Below, in pieces: positions 16,437 through 24,219 of a DNA stretch of 63,818 bases. Positions within the stretch are counted from its first letter, which is position 1. Each line of letters starts with the position of its first letter. The DNA lies in NCBI RefSeq assembly GCF_003675875.1, contig NZ_RCDI01000008.1:1-63818 (forward strand), read 5' to 3'. The notes under the pieces were generated by a model that was not told the DNA's origin, did not search any database, and saw nothing but the letters and a program-made list of their open reading frames with translations. A program made the position numbers and the translations under genes. The DNA is from Halostella limicola. GTDB taxonomy: Archaea > Halobacteriota > Halobacteria > Halobacteriales > Natronoarchaeaceae.

Positions 16437-17816
16437 ATGGATGCAACCACGCGCCGCCGCTACCGGAGCGTCGCGGCGGCGACCGTCGTCGCGCTCGTCG
16501 CGTTCTCCGGCCGGGCGCTCGCCCACGGCGGCGCCCTCCGCGAGTCCTCCGGCGACCTGTCCGTCCCGACGTGGCTGTTCCTCGCGACCGGTGGCGGGGC
16601 GGTCGGCGCCTCGTTCCTGCTCGCCAGCCTCGTCACCGACCGGGCCCTGATCCGCCGCATCGACGAGTACGGCTCGACGCTCGGCGTCTCCCGATCTCGG
16701 GTGCTCTCCGCGCTCGGGAGCGTCGTCGGCGTCGTCGGCCTCACCGCAGTCCTGTGGTTCGGGTTCCGCGGCCCGGTCGACCCGTTTCGCAACCTCGCGG
16801 TGCTCGTCGTGTGGGTCGGCTGGTGGGCGGGCTACGTGATGTCCGTCTACCTCGTCGGTGACACCTGGCCGGCGGTGAACCCGTTCCGCACGGTCGTCGA
16901 ACTCCTGCCGTCGCTCGGTCTGGACTACCCGGAGCGCCTGGGCGCGTGGCCGAGCGTCGCCGGGCTGGTCGCGCTCATCTGGGTCGAGGTCGTGAGCCCG
17001 CTTGCAGACGAGCCGCGACTGCTCGCGCGCGTCGTCGCCGCCTATACCGTCGTGACTGTCGTCGGCGGCGTCCTGTTCGGCGCGGAGCGGTGGTTCTCGA
17101 CGGTCGACCCCGTCTCGCGCGTGTTCGACTACTACGGCCGCGTCGCCCCGGTCGCGCGCACCGACGACGGCCTCGAACTCCGCCTGCCCGGCATGGCCCT
17201 GACGGAGGCTCGCGGCGTCACCGGCGCCGACGAGGTGGCGTTCGTCGTCGCCGTCCTGTGGGTGACCACGTACGACGGCCTCGTCACGACACCGGCCTGG
17301 GGCGACGCGGCGCGGTGGCTGGTCGAGGCCGGACTCCCGCCGATGGCGGTCTACGTCGTCGCGCTGCTCGGCGGGTTCGGGCTATTCTACGGCAGCTACG
17401 TCGCCGCCTCCCGGGCGTCACGGGGGATCGCGGACACGTATCTCACCGCGGGCATGCTCGCCCGGCGGTTCGCCCCGCCGCTGTTGGCCATCGCCGCCGG
17501 CTACCACCTCGCGCACTTCCTCGGGTACTTCGTCCGCCTCTCGCTGCCGCTCGCGAGCGCGCTCGCCGCGCCGTTCTCGCCGCCGGACGCGCAGCTGTTC
17601 GTCCTGCCGAGCTGGTTCGGCGGCGTCGAACTCGCGTTCGTCCTGATCGGCCACCTCGTCGCCATCTGGGTCGCCCACGCGACCGCCTACGACGTCTTCC
17701 CGAGCCGCCTCCAGGCCGTCCGGAGTCAGTACCCCTTCATCCTCGTCATGGTCGTCTACACCATGGTCAGCATGTGGATAGTCGCGGAACCGAGCGCCAC
17801 GCCCCCGTACCTATGA
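16437..17816 (+). CDS. Polytopic membrane protein of the cox cluster, unknown function
   Basis: 459 residues with a signal-like start (residues 11-30, ending ALAHGG) and about ten further membrane segments. The N-terminal HGG after the first segment, the PAVNPFRTVVE loop and a His pair in AAGYHLAHFLGY stand out. It resembles a large membrane family sometimes annotated 'fenitrothion hydrolase' in bacteria, a name with little functional meaning. It sits between coxC and a small zinc-finger membrane protein, overlapping the latter by 4 bp. A role in oxidase assembly or metal supply is a guess from position. Confidence 0.7.
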   Translation: MDATTRRRYRSVAAATVVALVAFSGRALAHGGALRESSGDLSVPTWLFLATGGGAVGASFLLASLVTDRALIRRIDEYGSTLGVSRSRVLSALGSVVGVVGLTAVLWFGFRGPVDPFRNLAVLVVWVGWWAGYVMSVYLVGDTWPAVNPFRTVVELLPSLGLDYPERLGAWPSVAGLVALIWVEVVSPLADEPRLLARVVAAYTVVTVVGGVLFGAERWFSTVDPVSRVFDYYGRVAPVARTDDGLELRLPGMALTEARGVTGADEVAFVVAVLWVTTYDGLVTTPAWGDAARWLVEAGLPPMAVYVVALLGGFGLFYGSYVAASRASRGIADTYLTAGMLARRFAPPLLAIAAGYHLAHFLGYFVRLSLPLASALAAPFSPPDAQLFVLPSWFGGVELAFVLIGHLVAIWVAHATAYDVFPSRLQAVRSQYPFILVMVVYTMVSMWIVAEPSATPPYL

Positions 17817-18112
17817 GCACCGACACGCACCCCGACGCACCGGCCGACGACGCCGACGCGACGACGGCGGTCCCGCCCGGCGAGACCACCCACGACTGCC
17901 CGTACTGCGGCCGCCCGTTCAGCGACCCGGAGTACCGGACGCTCCACGTCGGCCTCGACCACCACGAGGAGTGCACCGAGGCGGAGCTGGAGGCGTTTCA
18001 GGACGCCTACCGAGAGGAGGGAGAGGAGATACGGCTGTTCAGGCTGAAGGCGATCGGCGCGCTCGTCCTGCTTTACTTCGGGTTCCTGTTCACGTACTCG
18101 TTCGTGACGTGA
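17813..18112 (+). CDS. Small zinc-finger membrane protein (DUF7410-like)
   Basis: 99 residues. An N-terminal disordered acidic tail is followed by a C2H2-like finger, CPYCGRPF ... LHVGLDHHEEC (residues 29-53), a charged helix and one C-terminal membrane helix (about 80-97). The ATG overlaps the stop of the preceding gene (ATGA), so it is coupled to the cox run. The finger faces the cytoplasm by topology prediction. Metal binding is likely; function unknown. Confidence 0.78.
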   Translation: MSTDTHPDAPADDADATTAVPPGETTHDCPYCGRPFSDPEYRTLHVGLDHHEECTEAELEAFQDAYREEGEEIRLFRLKAIGALVLLYFGFLFTYSFVT

Positions 18113-18144
18113 CGGCCCGCGCGGACGCTTCGCCCGTCAGTAGC

Positions 18145-18150
18145 TATTTA
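18145..18150 (+). promoter_or_regulatory. TATA box of the Nudix gene
   Basis: TATTTA lies 27 bp before the ATG at 18177, consistent with a leaderless transcript separate from the cox run. Confidence 0.55.
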
Positions 18151-18176
18151 CCGTCGCTGGCCGCAGGCTCTGCACG

Positions 18177-18752
18177 ATGAGGGGCGCGCCCGATCACTGC
18201 ACGTCCTGCGGCGGGGCGCTCTCCGGCGTCGACCCGCCGACCGTCTTCCGGTGCGACGCCTGCGGGGAGTACGCGTTCCGCAACCCCACGCCGAACGCCC
18301 GGGTCGTCGTCCTCGACGGCGACAGCGTCCTGCTCGTCGAGATAGCCGACGAGGCACGCATCGAGGACCCGCCGTACGACGCCGAGAGCGAGTGGATGAC
18401 CCCGGGCGGCGCGGTGGAGGTCGGTGAGCACCCCGACGAGGCGGCCGCGCGGGAACTGGCCGAGGAGACGGGACTGGTCGCCGACCCGGACGCGCTGGAA
18501 CTGTTCGACGCCGTCACCCGAGAGGTGGTCGAGGACACACACGCGCTGGTGCTCCTGTACGCTGCGGACCGCGCGGACGTCGCCGGGACGCCCGCCGCAG
18601 CCTCGGACGCCGCCGACGCCTGGTTCTGGCACCCGGACGAACTCGCGGCCGCGGACGCGACGTTCCGCGACCTCCACGACGAACCACGTCGCTACCGGGA
18701 TCTGGAAGGGTTCGTCGCGGCGGCACGGGCGGCGTTAGAGGCCGACGAGTGA
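18177..18752 (+). CDS. Nudix hydrolase with N-terminal zinc ribbon
   Basis: 191 residues. The first 32 residues form a zinc ribbon (CTSCG ... CDACGE), as in NudC-like and haloarchaeal Nudix proteins. The Nudix box G-x5-E-x7-R-E-x-x-E-E-x-G-L is complete (residues about 81-103, GGAVEVGEHP ... RELAEETGL), so it should hydrolyse a nucleoside diphosphate derivative. Substrate cannot be read from the sequence. Its 3' end opens into the palindrome-rich gap. Confidence 0.9.
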   Translation: MRGAPDHCTSCGGALSGVDPPTVFRCDACGEYAFRNPTPNARVVVLDGDSVLLVEIADEARIEDPPYDAESEWMTPGGAVEVGEHPDEAAARELAEETGLVADPDALELFDAVTREVVEDTHALVLLYAADRADVAGTPAAASDAADAWFWHPDELAAADATFRDLHDEPRRYRDLEGFVAAARAALEADE

Positions 18753-19225
18753 CGAACGAAAACGGCCGGGAGCGCGGCGCGAGGCCGAGCGCCGAGCGCC
18801 GTGCGACTCGGGGAAGGGCAGGTGCGCTGCAAGCAGTGTACCCGCGAGTGAGCGGAGCGAACGAGCGTTCGAAAATCGCTCCGCGATTTTCGCAGCCCAC
18901 GAGAAGTGCTCCGCACTTCTCGGGACGGTCCGAGGAACCCTCGAAGGAGCGAAGCGACTGAGGGGGTGACGACACGTCTTCACGAGCGAAGCGAGTGAAG
19001 GCTCGGAAGGCGCTCTCGCCTCCCGGTGATTTTGGTCGAGCTTTTGCCGAGCCTCGCGAGCGTGTCCGCCATCGGCGGACCGCTCGCGTCGCGTGATTCG
19101 AGACGGCGAAGCCGTCTCGTCATCTCGGAAGACCTGCGGTCTTCCGACGAGTCCGCAGGAGCGAAGCTCCTGCGAGATCACGGAAATCGCTTCGCGATTT
19201 CCGAACGACAGCGCAAAAGCTCGTC
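18753..19225. repeat. Palindrome array in a 473-bp convergent gap
   Basis: No gene fits here. Between 18870 and 19203 are nine different inverted repeats, mostly perfect and mostly with 3-nt loops: 18870-18892 (10-bp stem, loop TCC), 18900-18922 (10, TCC), 18931-18943 (5, AAC), 18978-19000 (6+2, GAA), 19055-19088 (8+7 with one bulge, ATC), 19099-19119 (9, GAA), 19125-19147 (10, TGC), 19154-19174 (9, GAA) and 19181-19203 (10, TTC). The last four start 26, 29 and 27 bp apart. Stem sequences differ from one another, so they are not copies of one repeat. Both flanking genes end here (tail to tail). Confidence 0.85.
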
Positions 19226-19498
19226 TCACATCCCGAGGTCGCCCGCGCCCTCCGGAATCGGCAGGTCGTTCACGCCGACGCCCAGCAGCTCCGCGGCGTG
19301 GTCGAGCGCCATGTCGAACCCGTAGTAGCGTTCGAGTTCGTCGCCGTCGGCCTCGGGCCGGACCTTCAGCATGGCGTACCCCTCGACGTTCTGGGCGACG
19401 GCAGCGGTCCGCCCGTCGCGCTCGAACTCCAGGACGCGCTCGGTCTCCGTCTCGTAGTAGCGGGCGGTGACGCCGTTCGCGGTCGCCGTCTCGGTCAT
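19226..19498 (-). CDS. Conserved haloarchaeal protein, unknown function (DUF7111-like)
   Basis: 90 residues, alpha/beta, acidic, without membrane segments. It begins MTETATANGVTARYYETETE and ends GVNDLPIPEGAGDLGM. An upstream Met at 19522 would add eight residues but is less likely, since the chosen start fits the protein's natural beginning. No catalytic motif is seen. It is convergent with the Nudix gene across the palindrome array and divergent from the PadR-like gene (101 bp). Confidence 0.75.
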   Translation of the reverse strand: MTETATANGVTARYYETETERVLEFERDGRTAAVAQNVEGYAMLKVRPEADGDELERYYGFDMALDHAAELLGVGVNDLPIPEGAGDLGM

Positions 19499-19599
19499 AC
19501 CCCCGCTAGGGACCCCCGCCAATCGAAACTATCGGTTTCGGTCACGCGGGGGCGCGGTCTTTGGGAACCGTTTTCTCCTGCGCGTTCCGTCGCGTCCGT

Positions 19600-19872
19600 A
19601 TGAGCAAGTGGTTGCAAAGCGGGATGCGACGAGACCTGTGCGTGCTGCTGTACGGGGAGAGGCGGCGCGGCCAGCAGCTGAAGGCCGACGTCGAAGCGCA
19701 CTACGACGGCCGGCTGGACCCCGACCGGTTCTACGGGGCGATGCAGAAGCTCGTCAGGGCGGGGTACGTGGAAAAGGGACGGGAGGGACTTCACGACGTG
19801 TACGCGCTCACCGACGCGGGCGAGCGGGCCGTCGAGGACCACGCGGCGTGGATCCGTGACGAGGTCGCGTAG
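19600..19872 (+). CDS. PadR-family winged-helix regulator
   Basis: 90 residues, a minimal PadR-like winged helix: LCVLLYGERRRGQQLKADV (helices 1-2), RFYGAMQKLVRAGYVEKG (recognition helix and start of wing), YALTDAGERAV (wing and last helix). It probably represses a nearby or distant gene in response to a small molecule. The start MSKWLQSGM was chosen over an upstream Met at 19561 because the family starts here. Ends 1 bp before the opposing acyl-CoA dehydrogenase stop. Confidence 0.85.
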   Translation: MSKWLQSGMRRDLCVLLYGERRRGQQLKADVEAHYDGRLDPDRFYGAMQKLVRAGYVEKGREGLHDVYALTDAGERAVEDHAAWIRDEVA

Positions 19873-19873
19873 C

Positions 19874-21016
19874 TCAGTCGAGCAGCTGGTCGCCGATGGT
19901 GTTTCGCAGCACCTCGCTGGTGCCTTCGTAGATCTCGTTGAGCTTCGCGTCCCGGTAGAACCGCTCGGCGGGGAAGTCCTTCGTGTAGCCGTAGCCGCCG
20001 TGGATCTGGATGCCCTCGTTCGCGACTTCGCGGCTGATCTCGCTGGCGTACAGCTTCGCCTGCGCGGCCTCCTTGACGAAGTTCTCGCCGCGGATCTTCT
20101 TGTCCGCCGCCTTGTGCATGAGCATCTTCGCGGCCTGGAGCTTGGTGTCCATGTCCGCGAGCTTGTGCTTTATCGACTGGAACTCCGCGATGGGCTGGTC
20201 GAACTGCTCGCGCTGCTGGGCGTAGTCGAGCGCCTCGTCGAGCGCGGCGCGGGCGATGCCGACGCCGCGGGCCGCGATGGTGATGCGGCCGCCGTTGAGC
20301 GTCTTGAGCGCGTGGACGAACCCCTCGCCCTCCTCGCCGAGCAGGCGGTCCTCTGGGATCCGCAGGTCGTCGAAGCGGAGTTCGGCGGTGGGACAGCCCT
20401 TGTCGCCGAGCTTCTCCTCCGTCCCCTCGACGACGAACCCGTCGTCCTCCTCCGGGCGGACGATGAAGGAGGAGATGCCCTTGTTCCCGGCTTCGGGATC
20501 CGTCTTGGCGAACACGGTGACGGTCTCGGCGACGGAACCGTTCGAGATCCAGAGCTTGCCGCCGTTCAGCACGTACTCGTCGCCCTCCTTCTCCGCGGTC
20601 GTCTCCATCGCGGGCACGTCGCTGCCCGCGCCGGGCTCCGAGAGTGCGAACGCGCCGACGTCCTCGCCGGCGGCGAGCGGCGTCAGGTACTCCTCTTTCT
20701 GGTCCTCGTCGCCGAAGGCGTACAGCATGTTGCCGGCGAGGCTGGTGTGAGCGGCGACGATCGTGCCGAGGCCGCCGCTCCCGCGGCTGATCTGTTCGAG
20801 CCCGATCGCGTAGGAGTGGTAGTCAAGCCCCGCGCCGCCGTACTCCTCGGGGAAGGGCATCCCCATCAGCCCGAGGTCGGCCATCTCGTCCACGAGGTCG
20901 GCCGGGAACTCGTCCTCGTGGTCGATCTCGGCGGCCCGCGGCGCGATCTCCTCGTCGACGAACTCGGCGACCATGTCGCGGATCTGCCTCTGTTCCGCTG
21001 ACAGGCTGAAATCCAT
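19874..21016 (-). CDS. Acyl-CoA dehydrogenase
   Basis: 380 residues, full length. FAD-dependent oxidation of acyl-CoA to enoyl-CoA. Visible signatures: LSEPGAGSDV (FAD/substrate loop), KLWISNG, QQREQFDQPIAEFQ, GGYGYTKDFPAERFYRDA and the catalytic glutamate in EIYEGTSE. The start MDFSLSAEQ is the family start; the frame upstream to 21055 is ignored. A second paralogue of identical length is at 48852. Chain-length preference is not readable. It lies near a 3-hydroxyacyl-CoA dehydrogenase gene, so beta-oxidation is the likely pathway. Confidence 0.95.
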   Translation of the reverse strand: MDFSLSAEQRQIRDMVAEFVDEEIAPRAAEIDHEDEFPADLVDEMADLGLMGMPFPEEYGGAGLDYHSYAIGLEQISRGSGGLGTIVAAHTSLAGNMLYAFGDEDQKEEYLTPLAAGEDVGAFALSEPGAGSDVPAMETTAEKEGDEYVLNGGKLWISNGSVAETVTVFAKTDPEAGNKGISSFIVRPEEDDGFVVEGTEEKLGDKGCPTAELRFDDLRIPEDRLLGEEGEGFVHALKTLNGGRITIAARGVGIARAALDEALDYAQQREQFDQPIAEFQSIKHKLADMDTKLQAAKMLMHKAADKKIRGENFVKEAAQAKLYASEISREVANEGIQIHGGYGYTKDFPAERFYRDAKLNEIYEGTSEVLRNTIGDQLLD

Positions 21017-21130
21017 ACCGTGATCTTTGAGGGTCGTTGCTTTAGTTTTCCTCATTCCCGCGCGGGTGCGCCGCTCGGGTCCGTCCCCGGGTGCTTTTAC
21101 TACGGCGGTCCCTTATGAGGATCGAGTGGA

Positions 21131-22174
21131 ATGCATTCGGGCCGTAGCACGCGGACGGTGACCGAGGACCTCGAATGGTGTCACGACGCCGTTCAGGGGG
21201 TTTCCCGGACGTTCGCGATCACGATCGACGCGCTAGAAGAGCCAATGGCCTCGCGGATCTGCGTCGGCTACCTGCTGTGCCGGATCGCCGATACCGTCGA
21301 GGACGCCGGCCACATCCCGGCGGACGAGAAAGCAGCGCTGCTGCGTCGGTACGACCGTGCGCTCGACCCTGACGACGCGACGACCGTTCAGGAGTTCCGC
21401 GACGCGGTCGGGCCCTGGATCCCTGACGAGCCCAACGACGACTGGGACGTCGTCGCCGCGACGCCGCGCGTCACGGGGACGTTCGCCGCCCTCCCGGCGC
21501 CCACCCGGACCGCGCTTCTGGGGCCGGTGAGCGAGCTGGTCACGGGGATGGCGACGTTCGTCGACAGGTACGCCGACGTCGGCGGACTCCGCATCGAGTC
21601 GATCGAGGAACTGGAGGAGTACTGCTGGTACGCCGCAGGGACGGTCGGGAACCTAATCACGAACCTGCTCACGGAGGAGACGGGGCCGGAGCGGACCGAG
21701 CGACTGGAGTCGAACGCCCGCTCGTTCGCCCTGCTGCTCCAGCTCGTCAACGTGGCGAAAGATGTCGCCGCCGACTACCGCGAGGAGGACAACGTCTACC
21801 TGCCGGCGACGTGGCTCGCCGACGAGGGGCTGACGGCCGAGGACGTGGCGGACCCCGAGCGCGCCGGGGACGTGGCCCGCGTCGTCGAGCGCGTTACCGA
21901 CCACGCCGCGGGCTACCTCGACGACGCGCAGGAGTACCTGGAGGCGTTGCCGGAGACGCAGGGCAACACGCTCGCCGCGTGGGCCATCCCCTACCTGCTC
22001 GCGGTGGCGACCATCCGCGAACTCCGCGACCGACCGCGGGACGTGGTGACGGAGGGGTCCGTGAAGGTGCCCCGGAGCGAGGTGTTCGCGCTCATCGGGC
22101 GCTTCGAGGAGGGCGTCGACCGGTCGGCGATCGGCGACTTGCGCGTCCGGATGGCCGAGCGGCCGCTCGACTAG
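21131..22174 (+). CDS. Squalene/phytoene synthase family protein (probable squalene synthase)
   Basis: 347 residues. Both Asp-rich prenyl-diphosphate motifs are present: CRIADTVEDAG (first, DxxED) and NVAKDVAADYREED (second). The helix RTFAITIDAL near the start is also family typical. It condenses two farnesyl-PP to squalene, a major haloarchaeal lipid; the alternative is phytoene from two geranylgeranyl-PP. The YLP-A after the second motif (NVYLPATWL) favours squalene synthase, but this is not decisive. The gene stands alone and overlaps the opposing 3-hydroxyacyl-CoA dehydrogenase gene by 4 bp at its 3' end. Confidence 0.87.
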   Translation: MHSGRSTRTVTEDLEWCHDAVQGVSRTFAITIDALEEPMASRICVGYLLCRIADTVEDAGHIPADEKAALLRRYDRALDPDDATTVQEFRDAVGPWIPDEPNDDWDVVAATPRVTGTFAALPAPTRTALLGPVSELVTGMATFVDRYADVGGLRIESIEELEEYCWYAAGTVGNLITNLLTEETGPERTERLESNARSFALLLQLVNVAKDVAADYREEDNVYLPATWLADEGLTAEDVADPERAGDVARVVERVTDHAAGYLDDAQEYLEALPETQGNTLAAWAIPYLLAVATIRELRDRPRDVVTEGSVKVPRSEVFALIGRFEEGVDRSAIGDLRVRMAERPLD

Positions 22175-23034
22175 TCGTACTCGTAGAACCCGTTTCCGGA
22201 CTTCTTCCCGAGGTCGCCCGCGTCGACCTTCCGCTTCAGGAGATACGCGGGCTTGTACCGGTCGCCCAGTTCCTCGTGGAGCGTCTCGGTCGCGTCGAGA
22301 CAGACGTCCAGCCCGATGTGGTCCGCGAGTTCGAGCGGCCCCATCGGGACGTTCGTCCCGAGTTTCATCCCGCGGTCGATGTCCTCCTTCGTCGCGACGC
22401 CCTCGTCGAACGCGCGGATCCCCTCGTTGATCCACGGCATCAGGATGCGGTTGGAGACGAACCCGGGCTTGTCGTCGGACTCCCAGGTCGTCTTGCCGAG
22501 CGATTCGGCGAAGTCGTGGGCGAGTTCGACCGCGGCGTCCGCCGTCTTCTCGCCGGTGACGACCTCGACGCCTTCCATCACCGGCACCGGGTTCATGAAG
22601 TGGACGCCGACGACCTGCTCGGGCCGCTCCGTCGCGCTCGCGATGGTCGTGATCGAGAGCGTCGACGTGTTCGTCCCCAGCACGACGTCCTCGTCGGTGA
22701 CCTCGTCGAGGTCCGCGAAGATGTCCTGCTTGATCTCCATGTCCTCGATAGCGGCCTCGACGATGAGGTCACAGTCGGCGAGGTCGTCGAGGTCGGTGGT
22801 GCCGGTGACCCGTTCGCGGACCTCGTCGGCCTCGCTCTCGTCCATCTTTCCCTTCCCCACGATCCGCCCGAGGCTGTCGTCGATCGAGTCGAACCCGCGT
22901 TCGACGAAGTCCTCCTCCACGTCGCGCATCACGACGTCGTACCCGGCGGTCGCGGCGACCTGTGCGATGCCGCTGCCCATCGTCCCCGCGCCGACGACGC
23001 CGACGCGCTCGATCGAGTCGAGTTCGCGTACCAT
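22171..23034 (-). CDS. hbd: 3-hydroxyacyl-CoA dehydrogenase (NAD)
   Basis: 287 residues. Rossmann motif VGVVGAGTMGSGIAQ (residues 12-26), catalytic His in VVGVHFMNPVPVM, active-site Glu/Asn region TKTTWESDDKPGFVSNRI-like, and the C-terminal dimerisation domain with GPLELADHIGLDV. It oxidises 3-hydroxyacyl-CoA to 3-ketoacyl-CoA. The start MVRELDSIERVG was chosen; a TATA-like AAACTTAGG lies 27 bp upstream (near 23060-23068, minus strand). Stand-alone Hbd type, not fused to enoyl-CoA hydratase. Confidence 0.94.
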   Translation of the reverse strand: MVRELDSIERVGVVGAGTMGSGIAQVAATAGYDVVMRDVEEDFVERGFDSIDDSLGRIVGKGKMDESEADEVRERVTGTTDLDDLADCDLIVEAAIEDMEIKQDIFADLDEVTDEDVVLGTNTSTLSITTIASATERPEQVVGVHFMNPVPVMEGVEVVTGEKTADAAVELAHDFAESLGKTTWESDDKPGFVSNRILMPWINEGIRAFDEGVATKEDIDRGMKLGTNVPMGPLELADHIGLDVCLDATETLHEELGDRYKPAYLLKRKVDAGDLGKKSGNGFYEYD

Positions 23035-23347
23035 GGGAGGCAATTCTTGCGACCCCAACCTAAGTTTGCCGACTCGCTGCGTCGCGGCGCCGAGACGCAC
23101 GTTGATGAAAGCGCAGTTATCAATCGGGTGGACGGGGCACCGAACAGTCCGCAAACTGGGAAGTACAGCGCGCCGGCGATCGAACGACGATCGCGGTCGG
23201 ATGCCGCTTTAAGCGGTGACCGGCCGAGCGCCCTCCCGGAACGTACCAGCTGGTCAACCGCTGTCGGACATTGGTACAACGACCGAGCGGTCAGCAACAA
23301 CCTTCAAGAGGGCCGGGTGACAGGTACGGATAGAGCGGTGAGGGCAC
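23035..23347. other. 313-bp divergent intergenic region
   Basis: Lies between hbd (minus) and the helix-hairpin-helix gene (plus). It holds a TATA-like box for hbd near 23060-23068 and an inverted repeat at 23176-23194 (GCGATCG - 5 nt - CGATCGC). No open frame with haloarchaeal composition was found and no RNA gene is recognised. Confidence 0.6.
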
Positions 23348-24073
23348 GTGACTGAGCACGAAAACCCGGCCGACGAGGCCGATACGGACGATCTGACGGA
23401 CCTGCAGTTCATCGGCGACGCGACGGCGTCGGTGCTCGAAGAGATGGGCGTGACCGCGACGGACGTCAGACGGAAGACGGTGTCGTACCGACAGCTCGTC
23501 GACGCCGGGGTCAACCCCGGCGTGGCGACGAAGATACGCCGGGAACACTCCCTCTCCTGGAACCTGGACGGCGGCGGGAAGGACCTGGACAACCGGTCGA
23601 ACACCGTCCGGGGGCTCCGCGACGGCGAGCGGAGCTGGGTCGCCGCGAGCCAGAGCGACTGGCAGGACGACGGGGACGACTCGCCGGTGCGGGACGGCGA
23701 CTGGACGCCGACTAGCGGCGAGGGCTCGGAAGCCGACGGCGAGGCGGCGGACGAGGCCGACGGCACTCCTGTACGGAACGGCGACTGGTCGCCGTCCGCG
23801 ACCGACGATGACGGCGCGGTCACCGCCGAGGCCGACGGGAGCGGCACCGCGGCCGCAGCGGAGTCCGCGTGGCGCGACCGCAGTCGCCCGGACCCGGTGA
23901 CCGACCTGGACTGCGTCGACGAGGCCGACGCCGAACTCCTCGCGGACGCCGGCGTCACGTCCGTCCGACGTCTCGCAACGTCCGACCCGTACCACGTGGC
24001 GGACGTCCTGCTCATCGATGAGGAGCGGGTCGTCGAGTGGCGCGACGCCGCCGCCGACCGGATCGCGGACTGA
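23348..24073 (+). CDS. Helix-hairpin-helix protein with repeated acidic linker (DUF7409-like)
   Basis: 241 residues starting at GTG. Two helix-hairpin-helix-like modules frame the protein: residues about 15-65 (LQFIGDATASVLEEMGVTA) and 180-238 (LDCVDEADAELLADAGVTSV). Between them is a disordered Asp/Glu/Gly-rich linker containing two near-identical motifs, PVRDGDWTP and PVRNGDWSP, plus a related SDW and SAWRD. The HhH modules resemble those that bind DNA without sequence specificity. Function unknown. A dyad TTACTA-TCTCAG-TAGTAA (24076-24093) begins 3 bp after its stop codon and could serve as a terminator. Confidence 0.75.
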   Translation: MTEHENPADEADTDDLTDLQFIGDATASVLEEMGVTATDVRRKTVSYRQLVDAGVNPGVATKIRREHSLSWNLDGGGKDLDNRSNTVRGLRDGERSWVAASQSDWQDDGDDSPVRDGDWTPTSGEGSEADGEAADEADGTPVRNGDWSPSATDDDGAVTAEADGSGTAAAAESAWRDRSRPDPVTDLDCVDEADAELLADAGVTSVRRLATSDPYHVADVLLIDEERVVEWRDAAADRIAD

Positions 24074-24075
24074 AT

Positions 24076-24093
24076 TTACTATCTCAGTAGTAA
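24076..24093. promoter_or_regulatory. Perfect 6-6-6 dyad downstream of HhH gene, upstream of fba
   Basis: TTACTA and TAGTAA are exact reverse complements around TCTCAG. It could be a terminator for the gene ending at 24073, or a regulator site. It resembles the TrmB site as I remember it from Halobacterium (TACT-N7/8-GAGTA), with one base different. It lies about 95 bp before the fba TATA box. Which role is right cannot be decided here. Confidence 0.4.
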
Positions 24094-24133
24094 GTATTCT
24101 TCCCCACCGGTTCGGCGTTTCACTGTCGCTATA

Positions 24134-24212
24134 GGTTTTCTAAAACCATCTCGACGCGTCGCTTCGGATTGCGTCCTATCCGCTAACTATATATGTGAGT
24201 TCATGGGAACTC
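24134..24212 (+). promoter_or_regulatory. Promoter and operator region of the aldolase-FBPase operon
   Basis: TATATAT at 24188-24194 lies 26 bp before the ATG at 24220, a strong leaderless promoter. An inverted repeat GAGTTC-ATGG-GAACTC (24197-24212) sits between the TATA box and the start, where a bound protein would block transcription. Upstream, GGTTTT-CT-AAAACC (24134-24147) is another perfect dyad, in the position of an activator site. Confidence 0.6.
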
Positions 24213-24219
24213 GTAATAG

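Noticed and set aside
18870-19203. CRISPR array
   Set aside because: Regular spacing near the end looks CRISPR-like, but the repeated units are different sequences and no cas gene is present.
18749-19325. Open frames inside the palindrome array
   Set aside because: They read through hairpins, are rich in Arg and Ser and lack the acidic bias of real haloarchaeal proteins.
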